Positions 1-7,400 of a stretch of 7,400 bases of DNA are shown one piece after another (the stretch's first letter is position 1; each line of letters begins with the position of its first letter). The notes under the pieces are model-generated. The model did no database searches. It had not been told where the DNA came from and worked only from the letters and a program-made list of their open reading frames with translations. The stretch is taken from contig JAKQQP010000458.1 in NCBI GenBank assembly GCA_029564115.1, forward strand, positions 1 through 7,400, given 5' to 3'. Source of the stretch: Candidatus Rifleibacteriota bacterium (GTDB taxonomy: Bacteria > Riflebacteria > Ozemobacteria > Ozemobacterales > Ozemobacteraceae). Both the position numbers and the translations under genes were made by a program.

Positions 1-1
1 C

Positions 2-955
2 CACTGGCGCGGTATGACGCTGGAGATGCAAAGGTTAGAAAAAGAGAATAATCGCATATTTATCGAGGCCTATGGCTTGCAGGATGAACTTACACCAGAT
101 GTTCCGCTTAATGAGATTACGCTGACCTGTAACCCTTGGTATCGATATGGTAAAGAACCGCCGGAGCAGAAAAATGGCGAATTCCCGATAGACCAGGAGC
201 TCGAAGATCGTTTGCTGGCCGATACCATGAAAGAATTCATCAGTTACGCTGTCGGCTGCATGTTTGGCCGCTATGCCCTTGAAAAACCAGGTCTGATTCT
301 CGCCAACCAGGGCGAAACTTTCGAAGATTATCTGAAGCAGATCCCCGAGTCCGGTTTCCCCGCTGACAAAGACAATGTAATTCCGATGCTCGACGGCGAC
401 TGGTTTACCGACGACATAACTGAGCGTTTCAGGCGGTTCCTGCGCGTAATATTTGGTGATGAACATTACGAAGAGAACCTCAAATTTATCGAAGATGCGA
501 TCGGCAAAGATATTCGCAAATACTTCCTCAAGGATTTTTACAGCGACCACGTTAAACGCTATAAAAAGCGCCCGATTTACTGGCTCTTTTCAAGCCCTAA
601 AGGCAGCTTTAACGCGCTGATCTACATGCACCGCTACCGCCCCGATACGGTCAGCATAATTCTGAACGACTATCTGCGCGAGTTCCGCACCAAACTCACC
701 GCCCGACTCGATCATCTCAAACGCGTAGACGCCAGCACCGACGCCTCTAAAACCGAAAAAGCCAAAGCCCTCAAAGAAATCAACGATCTCAAAAAGACCA
801 TCGACGAACTCAACACCTGGGAGCATGAAGTGCTCTACCCGCTCGCCACGCGAAACATCGAAATCGACCTCGACGACGGCGTCAAGGTAAACTACCAGAA
901 GTTCGGCCCCGCCCTCAAAAAAATCCCCGGCCTCGACACCAAAGAAGAAGACTGA
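2..955 (+). CDS. pglX: BREX type 1 adenine-specific DNA methyltransferase PglX, C-terminal part (5' truncated by window edge)
   Basis: PglX is the site-specific N6-adenine methyltransferase of BREX; it marks host DNA and supplies sequence recognition for phage exclusion. Only about the last 317 codons are present. The frame is open from base 2, so the ATG at 14 is an internal methionine, not a start. The methyltransferase motifs (NPPY type) would be upstream and are not visible. Family-typical C-terminal signatures are present: a segment with ENNR followed by a TLTCNPWYRYG-like stretch (about 48-150), a KKRPIYWLFSSPKGSF segment (about 563-613) followed by IYMHRYRPDT, and a tail with LYPLA, EIDLDDGVKVNY and ALKKIPGLD. 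Codons around 700-830 are rich in K, E, D and L and probably form a helical coiled coil. Full-length BREX-1 PglX is roughly 1200 residues, so about three quarters lies outside. The stop is 2 nt before the next start, suggesting coupled translation. Confidence 0.93.
   Translation, partial: HWRGMTLEMQRLEKENNRIFIEAYGLQDELTPDVPLNEITLTCNPWYRYGKEPPEQKNGEFPIDQELEDRLLADTMKEFISYAVGCMFGRYALEKPGLILANQGETFEDYLKQIPESGFPADKDNVIPMLDGDWFTDDITERFRRFLRVIFGDEHYEENLKFIEDAIGKDIRKYFLKDFYSDHVKRYKKRPIYWLFSSPKGSFNALIYMHRYRPDTVSIILNDYLREFRTKLTARLDHLKRVDASTDASKTEKAKALKEINDLKKTIDELNTWEHEVLYPLATRNIEIDLDDGVKVNYQKFGPALKKIPGLDTKEED
943..950 (+). promoter_or_regulatory. Shine-Dalgarno-like site for the DUF262/DUF1524 gene
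   Basis: A purine run, AGAAGAAG, lies 7 nt upstream of the ATG at 958 and inside the last pglX codons. It is a weak-to-moderate ribosome binding site. With only AG between the pglX stop TGA and the ATG, terminating ribosomes could also restart here. It supports 958 as the start in preference to the next in-frame ATG at 1060. Confidence 0.5.
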
Positions 956-957
956 AG

Positions 958-3129
958 ATGGAGAATAGAAATCACGAAGAGAATAGAAATCACGAACTTA
1001 GCTTGAGAGGGATTGCCTCCTGGAGTGGGAACCCTGCTTTTGAAAAAGAGGGCTCTATTATGGTGGATATCCCGGCTATGCAAAGAGGTTTGGTGTGGGC
1101 GCCTCATCAAATTGAACTTTTATGGGATTCTATTCTTCGTGGTTTTCCCATAGGTGTTTTTGTCGTAACCAAATACTCAAAGGAATTGGCCAGAGTCACA
1201 AAGCAGGAAAAGAGGGAATTCACCCATCTTCTTCTAGACGGGCAGCAGCGTTTTAACGCCATTGCGTCTGCTTATCAGGACCCATTTGAGCCCTCATCAG
1301 ACGGCCAGAAGCCGGTTGCATCGGTTTTGTGGCTTGATTTGAAAGGCCTGGAAAATCCCACCAGCACAAGGGATTTCTGGGTAAGAGTTTGTACAACTGC
1401 GCACCCATGGGGTTACAAAGCCAATGATAAGGCAGAAAGATTGAATGCTGGCGAAATACGTAAAAGCCTCGAATTAGTGAACCTAAATGCCGCATCGCCT
1501 GATTATTCAAGGCCGTCTCCCCTGGATCTTTGGCCATACGACGCAGAGTTACCAGTGCCGTTGGCCTGGCTGCTAAAACAAAAACCTGATATAGATCCAG
1601 ACCTTTTCTGGAAAAACATTGCCGAATTGAGCAGAAATGTGCCAAAGCCATGGACTGCAAAAGTAGCAGAATTTTGTAATTCCCCAGATGAGGCTGTAAA
1701 TCGGGGGGAGGTTTTTGCTGCGATCCAGAAAGTTCACAAAACCAGAATTATAGCCATTGAGACCCCATCATTTTTAGACCCTTCGGCGCAGGAAGAATCG
1801 GTAAGCGAATCTCGCACGGATGTAAGTGCCATCGAACAGCTTTTTCAGCGTTTGAACAATCAGGGCACCCCGCTCTCGGGAGAGGAGCTTGCGTATTCAA
1901 TGATAAAAGCCTACTGGCCTGAACTTGAAGACCCAATTGATAAAGCAGCCGAAAATCGCATGCAACCAAGCAGGATGGTTTCGATTGCAGTTCAGGCATC
2001 GGAGCTCTTTGAGACAAAAGGGATCCCATTCCCGACTGTTCCAAATGTCAGTTCAATTCGAAAGCTTGCCCGTTTAGAAAACGAAACAAAGAAGCAAATT
2101 CAGGATTTTATCAATGACGATCTGAAAAACCTTTGTTCAAAAATAGATTCATTACTAAAATTTGACCCGGTAAAAAATCCTGATGGCCTGCTGTCTGTTC
2201 ATATAACTTCAATTGCCCAGAATTCCCGTGATGTTTATCTGCTTCTACTTTACATTTTGAAAAATACAGAGATAACTGAAACCGCCTCCCGGCAAGCAGC
2301 TGCTTTGAGAGCTCTGACTATGATTCTTCACTGGTTCGCAACTGACAAAAACAAAGCAGTCAAAAAGATTATTGAAGAATGTCAGACAGATTTTTCGTGG
2401 CGACAGATTTGCCTCGCAGTCGCCGCATGTATCAAAGAGGAACATATCATACCAATACATTCGCCAGAGAAAACGAAAAAATTTTTGGAGCAGATTTTCA
2501 ATATAACAGAAGACCGGCAGCTGATAGCATGGGATTGGTGGCACCTGATAAATGATGGGAGTAATCCGGAGGGCTATTTATTAAAACAAAAGGAATGGTG
2601 GAAGTTTTTAGGTGTTCGAGAGAACAGAGAACTGCTGCTTTATTGCCAGAGGGAATATTTACACGAGCGATTCAAAGATTATGACCCTGCCCGCAAAGAC
2701 TTATGGAAAGAACATAATCGCCCCTGGGACTTTGACCACATTTTTCCATCTTTTTATACATACAACAGAAAAGATGATCCTAAATACATGGCGGTTTGTC
2801 ATAAATGGGGTAATACCATAGGAAACCTCAGGGCATGGCCTTTTGAAGAAAACAGATCCGACCAGAAGGACTTGCCTGGCGAAAAAATAAAAAGTGAAGA
2901 AGAATTAAAAAACAGCTTTATTGAAAAGACTGAAATGGAGGGTTTCTCGCCCGATAATGGCGACAAAGTTCGCCATGAAAAAGACATTTCCTTAAAATTT
3001 ATAAGAACCTGTCTGGATCGATTTATTCGTATCTATGGACATTGGTACAAACAAAATTCAATTGATGAACTTCAAAAAGCCATAGACAATGAGAAAAAAG
3101 AAGTATTATCAAACCACAGCGGAGATTAA
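958..3129 (+). CDS. brxU: GmrSD/BrxU-like type IV restriction nuclease (DUF262 + DUF1524, single chain)
   Basis: This is probably a modification-dependent restriction enzyme that cleaves DNA with modified bases, using NTP hydrolysis by the DUF262 half and HNH cutting by the DUF1524 half. The N-terminal DUF262 (GmrS-like) shows IPAMQRGLVW at residues 38-47, DGQQR at 94-98, and FQRLNNQGTPLS at 296-307. The C-terminal DUF1524 (GmrD-like) HNH shows DFDHIFP at 591-597 (key D593, H594), NTIGNL at 619-624 (N619, N623) and N632 downstream, matching the DHI.P / GNL / N layout. All expected motifs are intact in 723 residues, so it looks functional. It sits between pglX and pglZ with 2- and 3-nt gaps. 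BrxU, the GmrSD homologue of the Escherichia fergusonii plasmid BREX island, is the closest named relative I know in this context; the symbol is by analogy. It looks AT-richer than its neighbours, and residues 2-13 come from a tandem DNA duplication. DUF262 proteins can have other roles, so the substrate is inferred. Confidence 0.87.
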   Translation: MENRNHEENRNHELSLRGIASWSGNPAFEKEGSIMVDIPAMQRGLVWAPHQIELLWDSILRGFPIGVFVVTKYSKELARVTKQEKREFTHLLLDGQQRFNAIASAYQDPFEPSSDGQKPVASVLWLDLKGLENPTSTRDFWVRVCTTAHPWGYKANDKAERLNAGEIRKSLELVNLNAASPDYSRPSPLDLWPYDAELPVPLAWLLKQKPDIDPDLFWKNIAELSRNVPKPWTAKVAEFCNSPDEAVNRGEVFAAIQKVHKTRIIAIETPSFLDPSAQEESVSESRTDVSAIEQLFQRLNNQGTPLSGEELAYSMIKAYWPELEDPIDKAAENRMQPSRMVSIAVQASELFETKGIPFPTVPNVSSIRKLARLENETKKQIQDFINDDLKNLCSKIDSLLKFDPVKNPDGLLSVHITSIAQNSRDVYLLLLYILKNTEITETASRQAAALRALTMILHWFATDKNKAVKKIIEECQTDFSWRQICLAVAACIKEEHIIPIHSPEKTKKFLEQIFNITEDRQLIAWDWWHLINDGSNPEGYLLKQKEWWKFLGVRENRELLLYCQREYLHERFKDYDPARKDLWKEHNRPWDFDHIFPSFYTYNRKDDPKYMAVCHKWGNTIGNLRAWPFEENRSDQKDLPGEKIKSEEELKNSFIEKTEMEGFSPDNGDKVRHEKDISLKFIRTCLDRFIRIYGHWYKQNSIDELQKAIDNEKKEVLSNHSGD
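961..996 (+). repeat. Perfect 18-bp tandem duplication at the 5' end of the DUF262/DUF1524 gene
   Basis: Two identical 18-bp units (GAGAATAGAAATCACGAA) lie directly next to each other at 961-978 and 979-996, immediately after the ATG. Each encodes ENRNHE, giving a polar N-terminal tag ahead of the DUF262 fold. The unit is a multiple of three, so copy-number change would lengthen or shorten the N-terminus without shifting frame. Exact identity, including third codon positions, indicates a recent duplication or strand slippage. Confidence 0.93.
3121..3124 (+). promoter_or_regulatory. Shine-Dalgarno GGAG for pglZ
   Basis: GGAG lies 8 nt before the ATG at 3133 and overlaps the last codons of the DUF262/DUF1524 gene. 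It is the clearest ribosome binding site in the window and fixes the pglZ start. It also makes pglZ translation likely to depend on, or be helped by, ribosomes finishing the nuclease gene. Confidence 0.72.
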
Positions 3130-3132
3130 GTC

Positions 3133-5679
3133 ATGTCTATACAAATTGAACAGGCCCTTGGCAGGCTGTTAAAAAAGCATCGTATCGTCTTCTGGTATGA
3201 CAGCAAGAAAGAACTGCGGCATGACTTTGAAGAACTGGTGTTGCCGGGCATAGAAAAAGTCGAAATCGATAATAACGAATTCGGCCTTAAATACAGAATT
3301 TTGCGCGAAGAGCCTGAGCAGAAGTTTCTTCTCTACCGCGAAGGCCCGAAGCCGGCAGATCTCGACAACTGGCTGCTCGATGTCGAACTGGGGCACGGCG
3401 AATTTCGCACCGATCAGGCGGCTATCTGGCTTTCTGAAATGAACCTGGGCCTCGAATTCTCAAGTGTTGTTGAAGACCATACAGATTTTTTTCAGTCGGC
3501 AAAGCGTATGGAGGCCCTTAAGCGCCTCATCAAGCCCGATGACACCGCCGGCGCTGTCAGGTTAAAAATGATGGCGGTATGCAGCGCCAGCGATGCCCGA
3601 GTCGACAACATCCTCGAAAGCCTGCTGCAGGAGCTCTCTGAGAACAATAATGAAAAGTATAAACTGCTCTGCCGCTGCAATCTCGATACAATCTTATGGG
3701 AACAGGCCCTCAGAAGTTTTGACTATGAATCGAACGAAAAAAGCATCAAAGACTTTGCCATAAGAGTTTTTGCCGACTGCTTCGAAATCGCAGTTAACCC
3801 TGGCCGCTACTGGGAAACCCGGAAAAAGGACCGCGAAGAAAAAAAGAAACCCTCGCGCATGTCTCAGGAAATCCAGGTTTTCCTTAACCGCTGGAAAGAC
3901 AGCCGTCGCTTCGCTGCCGGCTTCGAAAAGCTTTCTCAGGAATGTTCCGATATTCTCAACATAGAGAAAGAGCTGCAGAAGCTGGATTTCCGCAAACTGA
4001 TCGAAGCTGACTATTTCAGCATCATCGATCGCAAAATAATCAGCAGCCTGATTAAAGAAGTTGTTGCCGGAACAGTGAACAGCAGTGAAATTTCATTGTG
4101 GTTGCGGCAGCGCCGGCATTGCTACTGGTATGCCGATTACAAAAACATTTATGAAGCTATCGATGTGGCGGCCATTTTCAGACAGCAGCTCGGCGAAACG
4201 CAACTGAACTTCGCAACTCCTGATGAGGCGGTTCAAAAATACTGCCAGAGCTGGTATAAGCTTGACCAGCTGTATAGAAAGTTTTTCTATCACGCCCGCA
4301 TGGCAGGGCAGGCAACCCTGATGAGCGCCCTTTCCGAGCAGATCGAGAACCTGTATTCCAATAATTATCTGCTGAAAGTTAACGATAACTGGCAGACGGT
4401 GCTTGATAAGACGCAGAAATGGCCCGTCGGGGGCATTACCTCGCAGGCAAAGTTTTTTGAGCGCTGGGTTAAGCCATTTTTAGAGAAAGATAACAAGATC
4501 TGCGTGATCATTTCTGACGCTTTCAGGTATGAAATCGGGCAGGAGCTCGTCAGCCTGATCCTTCAGGAAGACAGATATACCGCAGAATTAAACGAAGCCA
4601 TGGCGATGCTGCCAAGCTATACTCAGCTGGGTATGGCGGCTCTCCTGCCTCATAAAGAACTGATGATCGCAGAAAATGATTCAGGCATGGTTCTGGTCGA
4701 TGGCCAGAGCTCACAGGGAAAGGTCAGCCGGGAAAAGATTCTTCTCGGCACAATAGCCGGAAGTGCCGCCGCCATTAAAGCTGAAGATCTCATGCAACTT
4801 AAGGGCGACGAATGCAGAAGCCTGTTTCGTGACAACAAGGTTGTCTATGTCTATCACAATCGCATCGATTCGACCGGTGACAAACGTGAAACTGAAGACA
4901 GGGTATTTGAAGCCGTTGAAGAAACTTTGGCCGAACTGATAAAGCTTATAAAAAAACTGACCGGTGCCAACGCCACCAATCTGCTGGTAACCGCCGATCA
5001 TGGGTTCATTTATCAGAATCGCGCCATCGATGAAAGTGATTTTTCCGGCTGTGAACCTGCCGGGGAACAGATTCTTTTCAGAGACCGGCGCTTTGTTCTG
5101 GGCAAAGGGCTTGAAGCAACGAACGGGCTGAAAAAATATACGGCCCGGGAACTCGGTCTGGGCGGCAACATGGAAGTCCAGATTCCCAATTCTATCAACC
5201 GCCTGCGTCTGAAGGGCTCGGGCAGTAAATTCGTTCATGGCGGGGCATCGCTGCAGGAAGTAATTATTCCTGTGGTCAAAATCAACAAGGCTCGCCAGAG
5301 TGACGTGACGACGGTAGATGTGGAAATCTTGCGCGGTTCGAGCTCAATAATTTCGTCTGGCCAGCTTGCGGTGGTGTTTTATCAGAATCACCCGGTGACC
5401 GAAAAGCTGCAGCCGAGGAAATTGCGGGCCGGCATCTTTACCGAAGACGGCGAATTGATTTCTGACAGCCACGATCTGCTTTTCGACCTGGCTTCAACCA
5501 ACCCCAGAGATCGTGAACTCAATGTTCGTTTTATTCTTTCAAAAAAAGCTGATGCTGTTAACGGTCAGGATGTTATTCTTAAACTTGAAGAAAAGCTTGA
5601 AGATACTGCGCTTTATAAAGAATACAAATCGATCCGCTATACGGTAAGGCGCTCATTTACAACTGATTTTGATTTTTAA
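3133..5679 (+). CDS. pglZ: BREX type 1 alkaline-phosphatase-superfamily protein PglZ
   Basis: PglZ is a core BREX protein, essential for phage exclusion and the gene that defines these systems. It has an alkaline-phosphatase-like metal-dependent fold and acts with PglX in the cytoplasm. The protein is complete at 848 residues, normal for BREX-1. The N-terminus has a family-typical RIVFWYDSKKELR segment (about residues 18-30), followed by a long, mostly helical region to about 450. The phosphatase-like domain then shows ISDAFRYE at 460-467 (D462 a likely metal ligand), LPSYTQLGMAALLP at 493-506 (T497 the plausible nucleophile position), YHNRIDSTGD at 574-583, TADHG at 620-624 (D622, H623), and HGGASLQEVIIPVV at 702-715 (H702). 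All expected catalytic-core residues are present. The start is set by GGAG 8 nt upstream and follows the nuclease stop by 3 nt. Residue roles are inferred from family pattern, not structure. Confidence 0.95.
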   Translation: MSIQIEQALGRLLKKHRIVFWYDSKKELRHDFEELVLPGIEKVEIDNNEFGLKYRILREEPEQKFLLYREGPKPADLDNWLLDVELGHGEFRTDQAAIWLSEMNLGLEFSSVVEDHTDFFQSAKRMEALKRLIKPDDTAGAVRLKMMAVCSASDARVDNILESLLQELSENNNEKYKLLCRCNLDTILWEQALRSFDYESNEKSIKDFAIRVFADCFEIAVNPGRYWETRKKDREEKKKPSRMSQEIQVFLNRWKDSRRFAAGFEKLSQECSDILNIEKELQKLDFRKLIEADYFSIIDRKIISSLIKEVVAGTVNSSEISLWLRQRRHCYWYADYKNIYEAIDVAAIFRQQLGETQLNFATPDEAVQKYCQSWYKLDQLYRKFFYHARMAGQATLMSALSEQIENLYSNNYLLKVNDNWQTVLDKTQKWPVGGITSQAKFFERWVKPFLEKDNKICVIISDAFRYEIGQELVSLILQEDRYTAELNEAMAMLPSYTQLGMAALLPHKELMIAENDSGMVLVDGQSSQGKVSREKILLGTIAGSAAAIKAEDLMQLKGDECRSLFRDNKVVYVYHNRIDSTGDKRETEDRVFEAVEETLAELIKLIKKLTGANATNLLVTADHGFIYQNRAIDESDFSGCEPAGEQILFRDRRFVLGKGLEATNGLKKYTARELGLGGNMEVQIPNSINRLRLKGSGSKFVHGGASLQEVIIPVVKINKARQSDVTTVDVEILRGSSSIISSGQLAVVFYQNHPVTEKLQPRKLRAGIFTEDGELISDSHDLLFDLASTNPRDRELNVRFILSKKADAVNGQDVILKLEEKLEDTALYKEYKSIRYTVRRSFTTDFDF

Positions 5680-5694
5680 CGGGGCGGTTAACCT
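5680..5694 (+). promoter_or_regulatory. Intergenic gap pglZ-brxL with weak G-rich ribosome binding site
   Basis: This 15-nt spacer is the largest non-coding stretch in the window. It holds GGGG (5681-5684), 10 nt before the brxL ATG, which could serve as a poor Shine-Dalgarno. It ends with the palindrome GGTTAACC. There is no space for a promoter or terminator, so brxL should be co-transcribed with pglZ. Confidence 0.45.
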
Positions 5695-7400
5695 ATGAAC
5701 ACTCTCGATCAGAAGATAAACGACCATTTTCAGGGCCTGGTTGTTCGCAAAGATCTTGTTAAGGCTGTCAGAGGCAATGCCGTCGTGCCGTCTTATGTTC
5801 TCGAATACCTGCTGGGGCAGTATTGCGCAACCAGTGACGAAGCCTCGATTCAAACCGGCATCGAAACGGTAAGAGAGATATTGCGGAAGCACTACGTGCA
5901 TCGCAGCGCGGCCAACAAAATTCGCTCTGAAATCGGCCGCAACGGCCGACTGAAGATCATCGACCGTATTGAAGTCGATTTTATAGAAAAAGACGGCGGC
6001 AGGCATGAAGCGAAGTTCGAGAATCTGGGCATCAACAAAGTGCTTGTCGATGCTGACACGGTAAAAAGAAACACCAAACTGCTTGTTGGCGGTGTCTGGT
6101 GCATAGCAGATCTCGAATTCGTGCCGCAGGAGTCAAATAACGTCAGCCCCTGGCTGCTGACCTCCTTGAAGCCGATTCAACTGTCGAGTTTCGATTTCGA
6201 CAATTTTCTGGCGAAACGGCGGCAGTTCAACAGTGAAGAATGGCTCGACCTGCTGATGCAGAGCATTGGTTTCAACCCGGAAATGTTCGGCAGGCGCAGC
6301 AAGCTTACCCAGATCTGCAGGCTGATTCCGTATTGCGAAAGAAATTATAACCTGATCGAGCTCGGCCCCAAGGGCACCGGCAAATCACATATATATTCGG
6401 AATTCTCGCCGCATGGCACTCTGGTTTCTGGTGGCGAAGCGACCCTGGCGAAGCTTTTTATCAACAACAGTTCCGGAAAAATCGGTCTGGTCGGCTACTG
6501 GGATGTAGTCGCCCTCGATGAAGTGGCCGGGAAGAATAAAAAACCCGAAATCAAGCTGATCGACACGCTGAAAAATTACATGGCGAACAAGTCGTTTAAC
6601 CGCGGCACCGGCCCGCAAAGTGCCGAGGCCTCGATGGTGTTCATCGGCAACACCTCGCACAATGTGCCGTATTTGCTGAAACACAGCGATCTTTTCCATG
6701 ACCTGCCGGAAACTTACCGTAACGCCGATGGTCATGCCATTCTCGACCGCCTGCATCTGTTTTTGCCGGGCTGGGAAATGGATAACCTGCGTAACGAGCT
6801 GTTCACTGACGGATACGGCTTTATTGTCGATTATCTTGCCGAGGTTCTCAGATCACTGCGGGATCACGATTTCTCTGACCGCTATTCTGAATATTTTACC
6901 TTGTGTTCTGACATTTCGACCCGCGACCGCGAAGGCGTCAATAAAACCTTTGCCGGGCTCATGAAGCTGATGTATCCCCACGGTGAAGCGACCCGGCAGG
7001 AAACTGAAGAACTGCTGACCTTCGCCCTGGAAGGCCGGAAAAGGGTCAAAGACCAGCTGATGCGGATCGACGCCACCTACCAGAGGGTGAAATTCGCCTT
7101 TTACGACAAAGAAAATAACGAAAAACTGATCAAAACCCTCGAAGAAAAAGAATACCCGACCTATTACTACAACAAAAATCTCAGCGATGAGGCTGAGTCT
7201 GAAGCCGTTCAGAATCCTGTAGCCGCCACCCGGCCCAAAACCGAACTGCGTGAGCAGCACATAACGGTTCAGGAAAACCAGCGCGGTGTATCGTTCGAAA
7301 CTCTCCTCGGCCCTTATCTGCTCGGGGCAAAGCTGATCAGAATTACCGACCCATATATCAGGCTGTTTTACCAGGTCAGGAATCTGATGGAGCTGATAGA
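5695..7400 (+). CDS. brxL: BREX type 1 AAA+ Lon-like protein BrxL (3' truncated by window edge)
   Basis: BrxL is the last core gene of BREX-1 operons, an AAA+ ATPase that forms rings on DNA and is needed for phage restriction. The frame stays open from the ATG at 5695 to the edge, giving 568 complete codons plus two bases; about 100 residues are likely missing from a family length of about 680. The N-terminal domain (about 1-215) opens with a family-like HFQGLVVRKDL and contains the LLGQYC segment. The AAA+ core follows: Walker A GPKGTGKS at 224-231 (K230), Walker B VVALDE at 271-276 (D275, E276), sensor 1 FIGNTS at 316-321 (N319), and candidate arginine finger(s) at R342 or R352. A polar linker (about 499-530) precedes a tail with ITDPYIR at 550-556 and YQVRNLMEL, resembling the MIT_C phospholipase-D-like fold. 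I see no classical Lon Ser-Lys protease domain in the visible part. The start codon has only a weak G-rich ribosome binding site. Confidence 0.94.
   Translation, partial: MNTLDQKINDHFQGLVVRKDLVKAVRGNAVVPSYVLEYLLGQYCATSDEASIQTGIETVREILRKHYVHRSAANKIRSEIGRNGRLKIIDRIEVDFIEKDGGRHEAKFENLGINKVLVDADTVKRNTKLLVGGVWCIADLEFVPQESNNVSPWLLTSLKPIQLSSFDFDNFLAKRRQFNSEEWLDLLMQSIGFNPEMFGRRSKLTQICRLIPYCERNYNLIELGPKGTGKSHIYSEFSPHGTLVSGGEATLAKLFINNSSGKIGLVGYWDVVALDEVAGKNKKPEIKLIDTLKNYMANKSFNRGTGPQSAEASMVFIGNTSHNVPYLLKHSDLFHDLPETYRNADGHAILDRLHLFLPGWEMDNLRNELFTDGYGFIVDYLAEVLRSLRDHDFSDRYSEYFTLCSDISTRDREGVNKTFAGLMKLMYPHGEATRQETEELLTFALEGRKRVKDQLMRIDATYQRVKFAFYDKENNEKLIKTLEEKEYPTYYYNKNLSDEAESEAVQNPVAATRPKTELREQHITVQENQRGVSFETLLGPYLLGAKLIRITDPYIRLFYQVRNLMELI

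Noticed and set aside
14..955. ATG at 14 as the start of an independent 313-residue gene
   Set aside because: The frame is open back to base 2 and the product matches only the C-terminal part of PglX, with no ribosome binding site visible. It is an internal methionine of a gene cut by the window edge, not evidence for a split or truncated pglX.
1060..1062. Alternative start of the nuclease at the next in-frame ATG
   Set aside because: It would remove the LSLRGIA segment that opens the DUF262 fold and sit just before IPAMQRGLVW. It lacks a better ribosome binding site, and the 958 start fits the tight operon spacing.
1703..1708. Run of six G in the nuclease gene (and seven T at 3486-3492 in pglZ) as possible phase-variation tracts
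   Set aside because: Both are in frame in apparently intact genes and too short for typical slippage switches, so chance is enough.
4711..5238. Open reading frame of 175 codons on the minus strand inside pglZ
   Set aside because: It lies wholly opposite the conserved phosphatase domain and has no recognisable protein features. It is explained as a shadow of the plus-strand codon bias, as are the other minus-strand frames (for example 35-550, 5653-6006 and 6853-7260).
5686..5693. Palindrome GGTTAACC one base before the brxL start as an operator
   Set aside because: An 8-bp palindrome is expected often by chance, there is no second copy or promoter nearby, and the gap is inside a transcribed operon.

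Overview
The window is an internal slice of a BREX (bacteriophage exclusion) type 1 antiphage operon. All genes are on the plus strand and packed head to tail. The order is the 3' end of pglX (adenine methyltransferase), a single-chain GmrSD/BrxU-like modification-dependent nuclease (DUF262 + DUF1524), a complete pglZ (alkaline-phosphatase-superfamily protein), and a brxL (AAA+ protein) that runs off the right edge. The usual upstream partners (brxA, brxB, brxC, the N-terminal methyltransferase part of pglX) and the end of brxL lie outside the window.

Layout: 2-955 is the pglX C-terminus. 958-3129 is the DUF262/DUF1524 nuclease, starting 2 nt after the pglX stop. 3133-5679 is pglZ, starting 3 nt after the nuclease stop and with its Shine-Dalgarno inside the nuclease gene. 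5695-7400+ is brxL, 15 nt after pglZ. The longest non-coding stretch is 15 nt, so there is no room for an internal promoter or terminator outside coding sequence, and I see no RNA gene, CRISPR array or insertion sequence. One polycistronic message, with translational coupling of the first three genes, is the simplest reading.

How the genes work together: in BREX type 1, PglX marks self DNA by N6-adenine methylation of a non-palindromic site and, with PglZ, BrxC and the other partners, blocks phage DNA replication. BrxL is a DNA-binding AAA+ factor of the system. Type IV enzymes of the GmrSD/BrxU family cut phage DNA carrying modified bases, so the embedded gene probably covers phages whose modified DNA escapes BREX. 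This gene looks AT-richer than its neighbours and begins with a perfect 18-bp tandem duplication, consistent with a module inserted into a pre-existing pglX-pglZ backbone.

Organism: a bacterium of intermediate GC. BREX operons move horizontally, so the window does not support a narrower assignment. The architecture is known rather than wholly new. The most interesting points are the embedded nuclease with its repeat-bearing start, and an apparent MIT_C/phospholipase-D-like tail on BrxL.
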